NCBI GenBank assembly: GCA_020466095.1
Contig: CM035808.1
Span: forward strand, 81,074,779 to 81,138,778
DNA: 64,000 bases
Source: Chlorops oryzae
Lineage: Eukaryota; Arthropoda; Insecta; Diptera; Chloropidae
Reading direction: 5' to 3'
In this document: positions 33,587 through 44,876 of the stretch, piece by piece
Numbering within the stretch: the stretch's first letter is position 1
Layout of the letters: each line of letters starts with the position of its first letter
The notes under the pieces: generated by a model
Databases searched by the model: none
What the model was told of the DNA's origin: nothing
Seen by the model: the letters and a program-made list of their open reading frames with translations, nothing else
Program-made: the position numbers and the translations under genes

Positions 33587-34384
33587 TGTTAAAGGTTTTC
33601 CTGTGCGTATTCTTAGAAGAAGGATACACCTGAATCCCTTTTTTCATGTAAATATAAAAACAAGGACAAACAATAAATTCATTCAATCTCTTTTATTAAT
33701 TTATAGTTCTCTTGTTTATTTTACATGGATTATTCCTAAGCTAAACTCCTTCTTACACTCGAAATACTTCCTAGCATACTAACTAACACTTAAAGTCCAC
33801 GTTCTAGTCGCTGTTGCCGCTTGATGAGTACAGCCGATTCGAATTGAGACCTTGGAAACTAAAATGCAAGTCCTCTTCCAGATATCGATCATTTGCTTAT
33901 ATAGGGAGAAAGTGTCTAGTCTTCACTTTCTCGCTGGGATGTCGCAATCTGGAAAACCGTTGTTGTGTTGCAATACTATTTCGAAATTGACATTTCGCAA
34001 CCTCTTGTTGTTGTTGACCCATTTTGATGCTTGAATTCAATATGTACGAGTTTGCCGAAACTGCAACCCTTGCTGTTTTCTTGCTCGTCATTCTCGCTGT
34101 CCGCCGTTCTCGCCTGTCGTCGTTCTCACTCTTTGTTGTTCTCGCTGTTCGTCGCTTTGGCTGTCGTTTTCTTATTTATGCCAACGATCATATTACCTTG
34201 CGGCTGTTGGCTTCGCCTTTGAGTTTGTTTGTTGTTGTAGTTCTGGCCTTAAAAGTGAGCTTGCAGTTTTTTCAGCTTTCACTTCAAGGTCTTTGGCTAT
34301 TTCAATCACAGCTGATTATGTTTTGGTTATGACGGTCGATCAGAGGCGATACAGAAGGGTTGTGAGTAGAGACGACTCACAACA
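33587..34384 (-). repeat. Gypsy 5' LTR
   Basis: 798 bp, the partner of 23946-24740. Followed by CTAG (34385-34388), the same four bases as before the 3' LTR. Confidence 0.95.
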
Positions 34385-34388
34385 CTAG

Positions 34389-35287
34389 GAATCAAATAAA
34401 TGAACAATTCCAGATGCATAAAAAAAAGACACCTCTTATAAAGAAAAAACCAAAGTTGTATAATAAATTCGGTGACTGGCTAACACTTAAATTCTCCAAA
34501 GTTAAACAAAAAGAGAGTGGTGAAATCCGTATAACCAGGCCTTAGCGATTCTATACCAGATGGTTTCTGTTTTGATACTGTAAGAGTCCGTTAAAGCTAC
34601 TTGCTATTGTTGCTGGTTCCAAGCTCCGTCGATTTGATCCTATGCATTGAAATTGGTATAAAAGGCGTGCATCAGGAATGCTGAGTCAGTTGAACAACGA
34701 GATCTATCTCTGCCAATACCTCTAGAAAAGTGCTCTTTCCCTTCAAGAAATCATAACTAGCAAACGCTAAACCTTTTTGGTGCAACTTAACTTTTGTCCA
34801 GTTGTGAGAACAGTAAAGAATTTTTTTTAAGCGAAATATGAACAGAAATTTTTTTCTCCCATTTTTGTTTTCGGAATTAAGGGTTTAAATTTCCCTTTAT
34901 TCTTTTCTGATTCGGCACTGCATTTGTGAATTTGCACAAGTTTCACTTTTTATAAACATAAGAACACCCCAGTAGGGATTTTCCAAAAGAAGAAAAAGAA
35001 AAAAATAAAGATATAAATATATAAGCTTCATCGAATAGCCGATTTTCTTTAGCTCTCTTTATATAATTTTGCTGTCAAATATCCAACTTAAACTCATTTA
35101 TTATTCTTGACTGTGCATGGATAAGTCAGAAACGCCAAATTTGGCCATAGAATTTAGTGTGAAGCAACGAGTAAATATGAATTTGTATAAATAGTTGCGA
35201 GCAATAAATCCAGTGTCACTCGTTTAAACCCCAAAAAACCCCTCAAACTCACCCAGCTTTGCTTCAGAGTTAGATGAAGTCTGCAAG
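34389..35287 (+). other. Probable LTR and leader of a decayed plus-strand Gypsy element
   Basis: Contains a promoter-like GGTATAAAAGGCGTG near 34656 and a second TATAAATAG near 35187, and runs into a gag-like frame whose ATG is at 35288. I cannot define the LTR ends or a PBS because no partner LTR is visible. Confidence 0.4.
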
Positions 35288-36183
35288 ATGTCAGATAACG
35301 CAGACCAGGAGGCGCAGGGAAAACATCCCCACTTACCAGCTAATACTAACACCGTTGGCTACCCAGGCTTACCCAATGAGCAACCACTTGAAGTAATCGG
35401 AGGTAACGAAGACGCAGGTACGAGTTAGCCACCGCTGACACAAATAGCGGACTTTGCATTAATGACGTCCGTGAACAATAGGTGCTTGTCTAATTTCATG
35501 AGGGCCTTTAATAAAATGAGAGACAAATTTGAAAGAGTTGAAAATTGGATAGGAAAATAAGAGAACAGTGATTTCCAATCTGAAAGGCGTCCACAATCGA
35601 CTCCCCTTGACCAACCACCAGGGGCGAGACCACGCCTAAATCAAAAAACACGGTTTCACAATGCAAATATCAATGAACCCTTGAGCAATAGTGAGATTGA
35701 AAGGCTCAATAAAATAGACTTAAATAAATGGCAGGTAAAATTCGATGGAACAAGTAAGGAGATAAAAGTAGAAAGCTTCCTGTTCAGAATAGAAAAGTGA
35801 AACACATGGAGTTTCCTGGAATTATCTATTTAAAATTTTACATTGTTTTCTAAAGGATGCGGTTTTTAAATGGTACTGGCAATTACTCGAAGCCATAAAC
35901 TTAATCCCGACTTTGATTATGATGATTTAAAAAGAGAAATGTTAAGCCACTATCGCACAGGCGACAGAAATTTTGAAATAATAGGGGAGTTAGTGGAAAC
36001 GAAGCAGCAGCCAGGTGAACTCTTTGCAGGCTGCTAACCTGAGATGCATAATTTCAGCTTTCGCCTGCATAATCGCATCCAGGAGAAAGAGTTGGTGCAA
36101 ATCATCAAAAATAATTTGCGTGGGAAACTGGCCGCTGTGATTTTTTCTTGCCAGATATCTTCTCTAGCAGAGCTTAATATGGT
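35288..36183 (+). pseudogene. Decayed Gypsy gag
   Basis: ATG at 35288 (MSDNADQEAQ). Reading through several stops gives a Gag of the retrotrans_gag type: NKWQVKFDGTSKEIKVESFL, then FDYDDLKREMLSHYRTGDR, ELVETKQQPGE, and KELVQIIKNNLRGKLA. Stops at about 35427, 35559, 35798 and a frameshift near 35860 show decay. A MITE starting at 36184 interrupts its end. Confidence 0.75.
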
Positions 36184-36656
36184 TTCCAGACTATTGCGTT
36201 AAACTGAATTTAGTACCTTAAGTAGACTTTAGTAGTGAGTTTAAACTGAGTTTAGGGTATTTAAATTCAGAAATAAACTCATGAGTTTAGGCATTCGTTG
36301 CTGCAACCCTTACATTTCACTACCTTTTTTGACAACGATGAAATTACCTGTTTGCTTCTTTTTTCAAATCTTTAGAGGTGAAATGAATTTTCGTTTGTTT
36401 TAATAATAAAAATAAATAAAATATCTTTTTCCCCAATTATTCTTGTTTGCGCCCGGATTCGAACCTCAGCCTTTCGGGTTCCAAGGCGGAGGCCTATCCA
36501 CTACACCACGATATCTTTTCGATCAGTCAAAGCAAACATCTAATTTAAGTTCGAACAGGCGTGTGAGCTCGTAAACTCAGAATTTACAGTCTGAAAGGGT
36601 ATTTTCTAAACTCAACTTAAGGAGCTAAATTCAGATTTTAAGTTGACAGTCTGGAA
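36184..36656. mobile_element. MITE with TTCCAGAC termini carrying a tRNA-like sequence
   Basis: 473 bp between TTCCAGACT and AGTCTGGAA. Subterminal blocks (CTGAATTTAG, CCTTAAG, GAGTTTAG) repeat in inverted order over about 60 bp. It interrupts the Gypsy gag-pol remnant. I could not settle the target duplication (at most 2-3 bp). The interior has an antisense tRNA-like sequence. Confidence 0.65.
36449..36514 (-). tRNA. tRNA-like sequence (pseudo-tRNA or SINE-type head)
   Basis: On the minus strand there is an A-box-like TGGTGTAGTGG, a GCCTT/AAGGC stem with a nine-base loop where the anticodon arm should be, and a perfect B box GGTTCGAATCC. The acceptor ends (GATATCG and the sequence after GGGCGC) do not pair, and the anticodon loop is too long for a normal tRNA, so it is not a functional tRNA gene as far as I can fold it. 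RNA polymerase III promoter elements look intact. Confidence 0.5.
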
Positions 36657-38290
36657 GTCATATAAGATAGATTGTAGAAAAGCAGAAAGAGTTTTGGGCG
36701 AACCTAGGTCAAATCCTAGACATGTCAATGAAATTCAGTCCGTCATGGTACCAATGGAATTGAATCCTTGTTGCGGACCTACTTAGAATATAGAAGCTCT
36801 GCGCGCGAACAATCTTGAAATGCTTAGGCCGGACTGCAGAAAATGTTCTGCATTGGATGGCATATTTAAGCAACCTCCACATGTAGAGACATCAGCACCC
36901 AATCCTTCCAGTAAATCGAACCTGTACCCATCACCGTTCCATGTCAACTCGTGTTTCAGCTATGGGATGCCCGGCGATTTCTTCGCTAAAAATTATGTAA
37001 AATATGAGAACATGTGCAAAAGTGCATTCCATAACATGAAATCCTTTTTTGTGGCAAGCTTGATTCCTATTGCGTATATAAAGATGAAATGTCGCAGCCT
37101 AATTTAAACAGCAGACTGGCGGAGGTGTCTGGGGTCTAAGAATAAGAATAAAAGAGCCTTAGTCACTTCATGAACGCAAAAGATAATATGAGCAAGCAAG
37201 AGCACGTATCTTTTGTGAAATGATAAAAAAAAAACCAAAGGGACTAAGAAATTAAGAAAAATAGCGAATTTGCGACAGAAACATCGGCTTATACGATATA
37301 TTAGGAATAAGACTATTTCTTCGATATCCACCGTAGAAGGTGATAATACGTTATTCGCTAGGACTTAAATAGGAGGAATCAAAATCACGACCCTATTAGA
37401 TTCCGGGGCCACCACTTGTTGTATGGGAGCTGGTAGTATGAAATTGTTTAAAGACCACCAGAAAAAAATTATTAAAATAAATAAGGAAAATGTTAGGACA
37501 GCAGACGGGGAAGATACCAGTGATAGGAGTGGTGTGGCTAACGGTTATTTGGAATCGTGAGACCAAAAATCTCGGATTCTGCATCGTTCTTGCTTTACAA
37601 GCAGAGGTATATCTGGGAATCGACTCCTGGTACACCTTCAATATAAATCTGCTGGGAAAAATTCTCGATAAAGCAAAACAAGCAGAAGTGATGCAGAATT
37701 CGGAATTGTTATTTGACGAAACAGTGTTCATAATTAGGCAGCATAAACGAGCTTAATTTAAGATAGCAGAACTAGAAAGGGTAAAGCAGAAATTTTCTTC
37801 ATATACCACTCAAGGGTTAGGAAAAACACACCTTGAAGAATATATAATTGAGGTTAGCAATCCCGATGTACCTATTAAACAGCCACATTACCCGGTGTCT
37901 CCAGTCATCGAAGATATGATCTTCCAGGAGTTAGACCCTAGAGGTTATTAAAGAGTTGAATAGTAGTTGGGGCTCACCGATTACATAAGTACGAAAAGCG
38001 GGGCAAAAAAGGATATGTTTGGACGCAACGAAAATCAATGAACGTCCTGTGAAGGATGCCTATCCCTTACCAAACATAGAAGGTACCCTCAGGGGACTGC
38101 AGAATACCATATTGATATCGGCGATAGAATTAAAAGATGCCTTTTGGAAGATTTCTTTGGAGGAAAAATCAAGAGAAAAAACAGCATTTACCGTACCAGG
38201 TCATTAGCTGTACCAATACACTGTAATGCCGTTTGGCTTATGTATTTCGGCACAACGGATGGGCCGGCTAATGGATAAGGTTAAAATGCT
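36657..38290 (+). pseudogene. Decayed Gypsy pol: protease and start of RT
   Basis: After the MITE, frames with many stops hold an aspartic-protease motif (LDSGATTCCMG near 37400), a frame from 37490 with VYLGIDSW, and from about 37840 RT upstream sequence (EVSNPDVPIKQPHYPVSP). Then come KINERPVKDAYPLPNIEG, IELKDAFWKISLEEKSR and VMPFGLCISAQRMGRLMDKV. It stops before the YLDD box. The RT is of the same clade as the minus-strand relic at 42974-46795. Between the gag-like end and the protease (36700-37380) I recognise nothing. Confidence 0.75.
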
Positions 38291-38633
38291 TTACAGACCT
38301 AATTTAGTTTTTATTAAGTGTTAAGGATACTTAAGTATGCACTGTAATATCGGGACTTAAATACACATTTTTCGGTGCCGTGACTTAAAGCCCAAGGACA
38401 TAAAGCCCAAAATATTTTTGGGCCTTATGACCGCGCATGAAAGCAAACATAAATACCTTGGGAATTATGACCGTTTTTTCTTTTTTATTTGTTTTGTTTT
38501 TTCGCCAGAAAAAATAAGAAGAATATTCAAACAATCTGGGAAAATCCACAACAAATTCATTTTCGGACTTAAAAAACATTATTTTTGTTCAGTTTTATTG
38601 TGAAACTTCAAATACTCCCTTTTGAAACTTACA
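38291..38633. other. Spacer
   Basis: Short repeated motifs (AAGCCCAA, TTATGACC) at about 38385-38480, no gene. It leads to the Helitron-like fragment. Confidence 0.4.
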
Positions 38634-38765
38634 ATGCCGCGAGCGAGAAGATCAAATCTTTCACATAGAACACGTAAGGCAAATGGAGTTAGGAATACTG
38701 CCGATCAATTGAATATACAAGTTACTTCAGCTGACAATAAGCATGCGAGTTGCATTGCTAAGTGA
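38634..38765 (+). pseudogene. Possible Helitron ORF N-terminus
   Basis: A 43-codon frame starts MPRARRSNLSHRTRKAN and continues through RNTADQ. Basic MPR-RRSN-RRTR-type starts are common at the N-terminus of Helitron and related replicase-helicase proteins in insects. The rest of the protein is absent, so it could be a Helitron-captured or truncated fragment. The short length makes the call tentative. Confidence 0.35.
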
Positions 38766-40497
38766 TCCATTTGCCGAAGTGTTCTCCAATCAACTGCCAA
38801 CTTATATGGAACCTTCTACCATTTAGGCCTACGCCTCTGGAACGCTGCATTGCTATCTCAAGCATGGCCTAGCTCAGGGCATGGGGTGGGACTTGTTCCT
38901 TTAACGTAGACGAGGAGTAGCATTACATTAATGTATGCAGCGTGGTTCTTATTTTTCCCATTTAATCAAGAATTTTAATTTAGGTTGCAAAATTAGTGCA
39001 CTTCAAGAAACGAAAAAATTTTTGCCGGAAACTAGATACTGAAAACTAGAAACAAAAAATTTAAGAAAATTTCACAAACAGCAATAGAAAACCTTCAATT
39101 CACTTTTCCGTCCTCTAAGAGATTCTTCAGGGAATTGAGGTGTTGGTTTCCCTGACTTCCTGTGCCGTTCCTTCCATCTAATGCCGGCTAAAATGATTCT
39201 GCATAAGCCCTAACTAATATAATATACGACAACTTCACTGTGGATTCACATTTCGAAATAAATTATTAAAAGTTATTATTTCAATTACATTATTTTATTT
39301 AACATTTTTATAAAAAAAACGTCATACAACTTCATAGATATTTGCATAAATATTACCTATCAGCCAAACGATCTATAAATATATGTTTATGAAAAGGAAA
39401 CCAGCTCAAAACAAAATATATTTATATCGCCAAGTCATTGCATTGTCCAAATCAAAAGCATAATTACATTGGTAATAAAATAGAATTGATTTGACTATGG
39501 ATTTTGTTTTGTTTTGGATTCTCTCTTTTTTGTTTTTTTTTTTTTTTTGTTGTTCTGTTTATTTGACGATATAAAAATTTTCAGTGTAGCTCTCTACCTC
39601 AATGCACAACTTTCAAATAGAATTTGCGTAGCCAAAACAAAAATTAAAAGCGACAGCTAATGATTTGTTCCTCATACATAATTACTTTACCAAAACGAAA
39701 TGAGATGAACTGACCACAGTACGGCGAGATTTAAAACCAAAAGAAGAGAATTCGCTGATCGACAGAGAATCAAAGCACGTCTCCTAATATTCCAATTAGA
39801 ATATTTGGAGCACCTCCCAGCCGGGTGTTGTGGTGTATCGGCACGAAGTGTATGAAGAAGTAGATAGGTCAACATAAGAAAAAAAACTGTTTTCAAATTA
39901 TTTCACAAGCTGTGTACAATGCCATACACCCGGTATATATAGCTTGTGTATGGAACGAAGCGACCTAATCCGGTATTTTTCATTTTTTCAATATACCAAT
40001 GCTATACACAGTGAACCTAGTTTTCACACCACGGCACATCTTAGGACATGTTCTATACACGTGTTCGAGCGCCTCCTGTACACTTTCTTAAATTGGCTGT
40101 CCTTTTTTTGCTTTTTGATTACGCATTTCCTTTTCTTTCTAGACATCTTTGACTAGTCTTATTGAAATATAACTTTGATTCCAACATGAAAAAAAAATAC
40201 AATGAAAACGATATATTTGCATTTACATCTTATTACAGCAATGTTCAGCAGGCGCCTGTTGTTTTTGCCGATGACAGTAAAGATGTGTTGTTGCTGCTAT
40301 TATTTAAAAAAAAATCACATTTTTTTAATCGAGGGGAAATTTTCAATAAATTTAACTGGCCACACCTACTTCTAAGAAGAACCAACCTTTTCGGTCTCAA
40401 TGCCGGATTTACACAATGGCGGCGGTTTCGGCTGAAGAGCATTGGTTTTTCTCATATATGGGCATGCTGCAGTATATTTGAAATGCAATAAGGGTTT
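38766..40497. other. AT-rich non-coding DNA
   Basis: No recognised gene. There is a T-rich stretch at 39500-39560. Frames near 39687-39896 and 40162-40491 show no family features. Confidence 0.5.
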
Positions 40498-40660
40498 CAG
40501 TAATCAGTAAAGCCTAACTGATTACTGCAAAAAAATTTCAGTAATCAGTAAAGCCTTACTGGTTACTGCAAAATATTTCAGTAATCAGTAAAGCCTTACT
40601 GGTTACTGCAAAAAAATTTACGTAATCAGTAAAGCCTTACTGGATACTGCAAAATATAAA
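40498..40660. repeat. 41-bp tandem repeat, each unit a hairpin
   Basis: Four units start at 40498, 40539, 40579 and about 40620, with a fifth decayed copy to about 40730. Each contains GTAATCAGTAA, AGCC and TTACTGGTTAC, so each folds on itself. Confidence 0.85.
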
Positions 40661-40739
40661 TATTTTAGTTGCATAATCAGTAAAAAAAAAATGTTATGCA
40701 AATTTTACTGATACTGCAAAGTGCCAATCAATCTTTGGT

Positions 40740-41914
40740 TTTTCTTACAATTTATGCACCTCTCCTTATATTTCCTTTTATTTAGCATTCCTTCATTCAC
40801 GTTTATATAAAAAAAAAATGCGCAACTTCACTCGGAAACAAATTAATGATGTTACGTAACTTACACGTTTTATATTTAATTTTTCTTTTCATTTGCAAAC
40901 TTACTCATATAAAAACTAAACTTTACATATTTGTAAGCACGATATTTCGGCTAAGCCGACTTTTAAATTCCTTTTTTTTTCTTTACATTTTACATGTGAA
41001 ATAAACCAACTATGGTATATATTTCCTTTTTTTTCTATTTCACTGCACTATGGGTTGATTTGTCTTCGTTTTCTTTTTTTTTCAGAATTAAATACTTATA
41101 TATTTTTATGGTATTTGTAATTTTCTTTTTTTAAACTAATTCCTTAAAATTTTCGGCGCTCGTCTTGAGAAAGCGTTTACGCAATTTTAGAGTTAGACTA
41201 AGTGCATTTAGCAAAGTGGCTCAGGTTTCTTACGACACAAATATGTATTATATGTAGGAAATGTGATGGAATATTCCGTTTTTGTTTTGGACACTGGTCC
41301 TCGGGAGAAAATAAGCGGGCTTTTTATTAGTGCATCCAAGGTCTCATTCCTACTCTTCTCCCCTCGCAGCGTCTACTGCCTACACAGTTGTTCAGAACTG
41401 GAGCCTTATGCGAATTTTGCTGCCTAAGAAAATAATATAAAAGTATGAATTTTGTTTTGGTGTTTTTTGTTAAAACCTGCACTATGCGAAAGAAAAAATC
41501 TTGCTCACCTGCTTATAGAAATGTTATACGAAAATGTATGATTCCGTGTACATATGTCGAATCTTCGTCAGACTTTATTTTAAATTTATTTAATTGATTT
41601 TTTTTTTCTCTTCCAAGTCTTCTTCTTTTCTTGTCCTCTTTTTTTTTGAAAAAAATTCTCGAATTTCCTTTTTGCCGATTCTGATTTTCGATTTTGAACT
41701 AAAAGAGTTTAATTTTTTTTTTTCTTTAAGTTAAAGCATATACTAGGAAAAAATGATAGTGTTTTTCTAAATTTTAAGTCCAATACCTTATGAAATTTTT
41801 ATTGATGCGTACGGCTCGAAATCCAAGATAGAAAAGAAGGAAACTTGAGACCGGAAATGATAACGAAAATTTTGGACGCATGTACTGCTAACTTTTCACT
41901 TTCAATTACTGACA
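40740..41914. other. AT-rich non-coding DNA
   Basis: Poly-T-rich stretches, no gene recognised. Confidence 0.5.
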
Positions 41915-41969
41915 TTGGAAAGTTACAGTGGTGGCGAAATTAAAATGCTCCGTAATTACAGGTATCGCT

Positions 41970-42029
41970 CATACAACGCGGTAGATACGTTCCTTGAAAA
42001 CGTCCTGTTGTGTGAAACCGCGTTGTATG
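41970..42029. repeat. Inverted repeat with 12-bp arms
   Basis: CATACAACGCGG at 41970-41981 and CCGCGTTGTATG at 42018-42029 are exact complements around a 36-nt loop. The arm sequence is the core of the 64-bp repeat at 42313. Confidence 0.85.
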
Positions 42030-42312
42030 ATATTTACAGCCAATACGAAATGGGGGGTTGCGTTCCAAAACTATTTGATAATACAACTTGTCTTACCAGT
42101 TTCCTTGTTTTTTATTAAATAAAACCGAAACTTTATGTACAAAACAAAAAAAACAAAAATTAATATCCAAAAAAGACATATTTTTTAAAAGACATATTAA
42201 AAATTAAATTAAATCGTTTTCAAAGTTCTGAAAATACGCGTGTTCGATGTACGTGTGTTTAGCTCATACCACAATTTGGGAGAGAAACTTAATTTTTTGT
42301 GAGTATACTTAT

Positions 42313-42460
42313 CGTGTTATACGAGTTTTTCCGCACTTCTGTCAACGTGTTAGAATGAAAACGTGTTGTAAGGAACCGTGTTGGACGAGGGTTTCCGCAT
42401 TTTTGAAAACGTGTTAGAGTGAAATCGCGTTGCATGAAACCGCGTTGTACGAGGCTTATC
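42313..42460. repeat. 64-bp tandem repeat
   Basis: Units start at 42313, 42377 and 42441 (CG(T/C)GTTNNACGAG), exact 64-bp spacing with many substitutions. The third unit is partial. Confidence 0.8.
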
Positions 42461-42556
42461 TGTACTCTGTTTGATTTGTATCTCAGCATGGTGGACAAAA
42501 GAAAAGCTGGCAATTTGGAAATGATTGTCTCCCACAAAACAGGTGAAATTGCACAG

Positions 42557-42764
42557 CCTGCTTTGAAATTGAACGTGAACGAGACAATCTTCACCATATC
42601 TCTTTTGCATACTATATATGCCTACCGACTTTGTACCTATATCTACGAATTCATAATTAGCCTGCTTTGAAATTGAACGTGAACGAGACAATCTTCACCA
42701 TATCTCTTTTGCATACCATATATGCCTACCGACTTTGTACCTATATCTACGAGTTCATAATTAA
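42557..42764. repeat. 104-bp tandem duplication
   Basis: CCTGCTTTGAAATTGAACG begins at 42557 and again at 42661. The two copies show only about two differences, so this is a recent duplication. Confidence 0.95.
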
Positions 42765-42973
42765 CTGTTCCCATTTTCTTTAGTATCTTGGCTCTTATGC
42801 CTATAGGTGCAAAATTTGCATTAAAATGTTCGGCTAAGCTGCTTTGTGCGAAATTTCAGTGAGTAACTATTTGCTTTACTTGGAATTGATGGGGTCTGGC
42901 TCGCAAGTTGTACGTTTAGGCGTTCTTTTCATATGCATTTTTAATGTTAGTAATTACCTGGGCTCGTACTACG

Positions 42974-43753
42974 TTACAGTGATCTAAATGATTGAGGCCA
43001 GAAAACGATTCGTTCAGTAAACGTGTAGTCGTCTCCATGAGTCACCATGGACTGACCAAAAAGTAGTTCATAGGGAGGCCTTTCAATGCTCTGATGGACA
43101 CTGTTACGAAGTGCTGAGTTAATGCTGCAAAGGTATGCGTCCCAGTCTCGTTGGTCTCTTTTTACGAATGCGCGCAAGGCCTGGTTGACCGACCGATTAA
43201 CCCGTTCTGAGACATTTGCTTGTGGAGAATACCGAGCTGTATAGACATGTTTGACGCCATTACGCCTTAGAACTGACTCAAACTCAGTACTACGAAACTG
43301 ACTTCCGTTATCCGATAAGAAAGTTTCAGGTACTTCAAAACAATCAAATATAGATTTTTGTAGAAAATCCACAATAGTGCTTGAAACGAATCTTTTAAGC
43401 GGATGTAAGAATATGAATTTTGAAAAGTGATCGAGTACGATCAGTATTCCCATGTCACCCCGTTTAGATCTGGGTAAAGGTCCTATCAAGTCGATATGCA
43501 ATTTTTGGAACGGGCGTTCAGTTTCTACTAACTGTCCCATTTATGGCCTTAGTATCTGATTTGGAGCTTTCGTTGTTTGACAGATTTCACAATCAGCAAT
43601 ATACGCCTTGACATCGGTTACTAGCCCAGGCCAGTAGAAATACTTGCGTACATTTAAACCGTTTTTGCAATTCCTCCATGAACTGAGTGCAACGAGCCAT
43701 GAGCAGGGAAAATTACGCTGTGACGAAGTAGTTTTGGGGCAAGTAACTTCCAA
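42974..43753 (-). pseudogene. Gypsy integrase (decayed element)
   Basis: A zinc-finger region (WPGLVTDVKAYIADCEICQ) is followed by a TAA and then a 188-codon frame with the catalytic residues: HIDLIGPLPRSKRGD (D), LSDNGSQF (D), ANVSERVNRS (E). The end after about residue 180 is missing. It overlaps the RNase H frame's tail by a frameshift near 43740. Confidence 0.85.
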
Positions 43754-44874
43754 TTACAGGATTCGTCTTTGTTACCCTTAGAAAACTCGGTCCGCTTGTA
43801 TACAAATTTATCCATGATCTGACCTCTACGTGCTCTTCACTATCAAAGCTGTTTGAGGATAAATCTATTGCTGGAAGTTTTTCAACGTCTTTTGCATTCA
43901 CGGCATCATCGGATTCGTAAACCCGCGACAAAGCGTCAGCAACTACGTTTTCACTACCTTTACGGTGTGTTATTTTGAAATTATGTGCTTGAAGTTTTAA
44001 TGCCCATCGGGCTAATCTATCAGAGAGGTCCTTCTGGGTCATAAGCCATTTATTGCTGGCACGATCTGTAATCACACAGAATTCTTGACCCTCTATGTAT
44101 GGTCGAAATTTCTTAGTGGCCAAGATAACCGCTAAACATTCGAGCACTGTGACTGTGTAGTTATGTTCAGCTTTGTTGAGTTTATACGAGAAAAACGCAA
44201 TCGGCCTCTCCGTACCTTCGGCGTCTAGTTGTGCCAAAACGCCTCCCACACCGTGATTACTAGCATAGCAATTGACAATGAACGGTTTCTCATCGTCCGG
44301 GTTGACTAAAACAGGGGCAGTCCTTAGTAGTTTTTTTAACTTATCAAACGATGTCTGAGCATTTTCATTCCAAGTGAATGATTTTCGTTTCGACAACAGC
44401 TCAGTCAAGTGGAATGTTGCAGACAAGTAATCGCTCAAAAATCGCCTATACCAGCCAACCATGCCAAGAAATCTCCACACTTGTCGTACAGACATTGGCA
44501 CTGGATATTCCAGGATTGCCTTTACTTTGTCCTCATCTACTTTGAGTTCACCTTGCCCTACTATAAAACCCAAATATTTTACTTTCTTAAGGCCAAAACT
44601 ACTATTTGCCACATTGATCGTTAGACCAGCTTTTCGTAGATTCGATGCTACTTCAAGGAGATGAGACAAATGCTCTTCAAAGTTATGTGATACAACCAAC
44701 AATTCATCCAGATAAACAAGGACATGTGTCTTTAGAAAATATGGAATGACCTTGTCCATAAGGCGACACATAGTTTGAGGCGCACTGCACAAACCAAATG
44801 GCATACGGACGTATTGGGCGAGAAGATTCGTCTAACTTAATTTGCCAAAAGGCATCTTTTAAGTCGATTTTAGA
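43713..44874 (-). pseudogene. Gypsy RT and RNase H, downstream part
   Basis: After the mariner the RT resumes with SKIDLKDAFWQIKLDESSR; a frameshift near 44815 leads to MPFGLCSAPQTMCRLMDKV. LVYLDELLV stands where YLDD is expected, so the second catalytic Asp is Glu. Then comes FLGMVGWYRRFLSDY and RNase H with VITDRASNKWL (DHAS-type, D kept) and NVVADALSR. 363 codons are open. Confidence 0.85.
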
Positions 44875-44876
44875 TA

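Larger units (their letters stand above)
23946..34384 (-). mobile_element. Ty3/Gypsy LTR retrotransposon with a Ulp1-like third ORF
   Basis: 10.4 kb on the minus strand. LTRs at 33587-34384 (5') and 23946-24740 (3') are nearly identical, and CTAG flanks both ends. Order on the minus strand: 5' LTR, PBS, gag, pol (linker, protease, RT-RNase H, integrase), a Ulp1-like protease ORF, a repeat-bearing 3' UTR, polypurine tract, 3' LTR. The tRNA-Ser-type PBS suggests the 17.6/297 side of Gypsy, where the third gene is normally env. Several stops and homopolymer frameshifts interrupt the genes, and a 100-N gap lies in gag. High LTR similarity implies a fairly recent insertion. Confidence 0.95.

Noticed and set aside
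36449..36514. A functional tRNA gene
   Set aside because: The acceptor stem does not pair and the anticodon loop has nine bases. Only the promoter boxes look intact.
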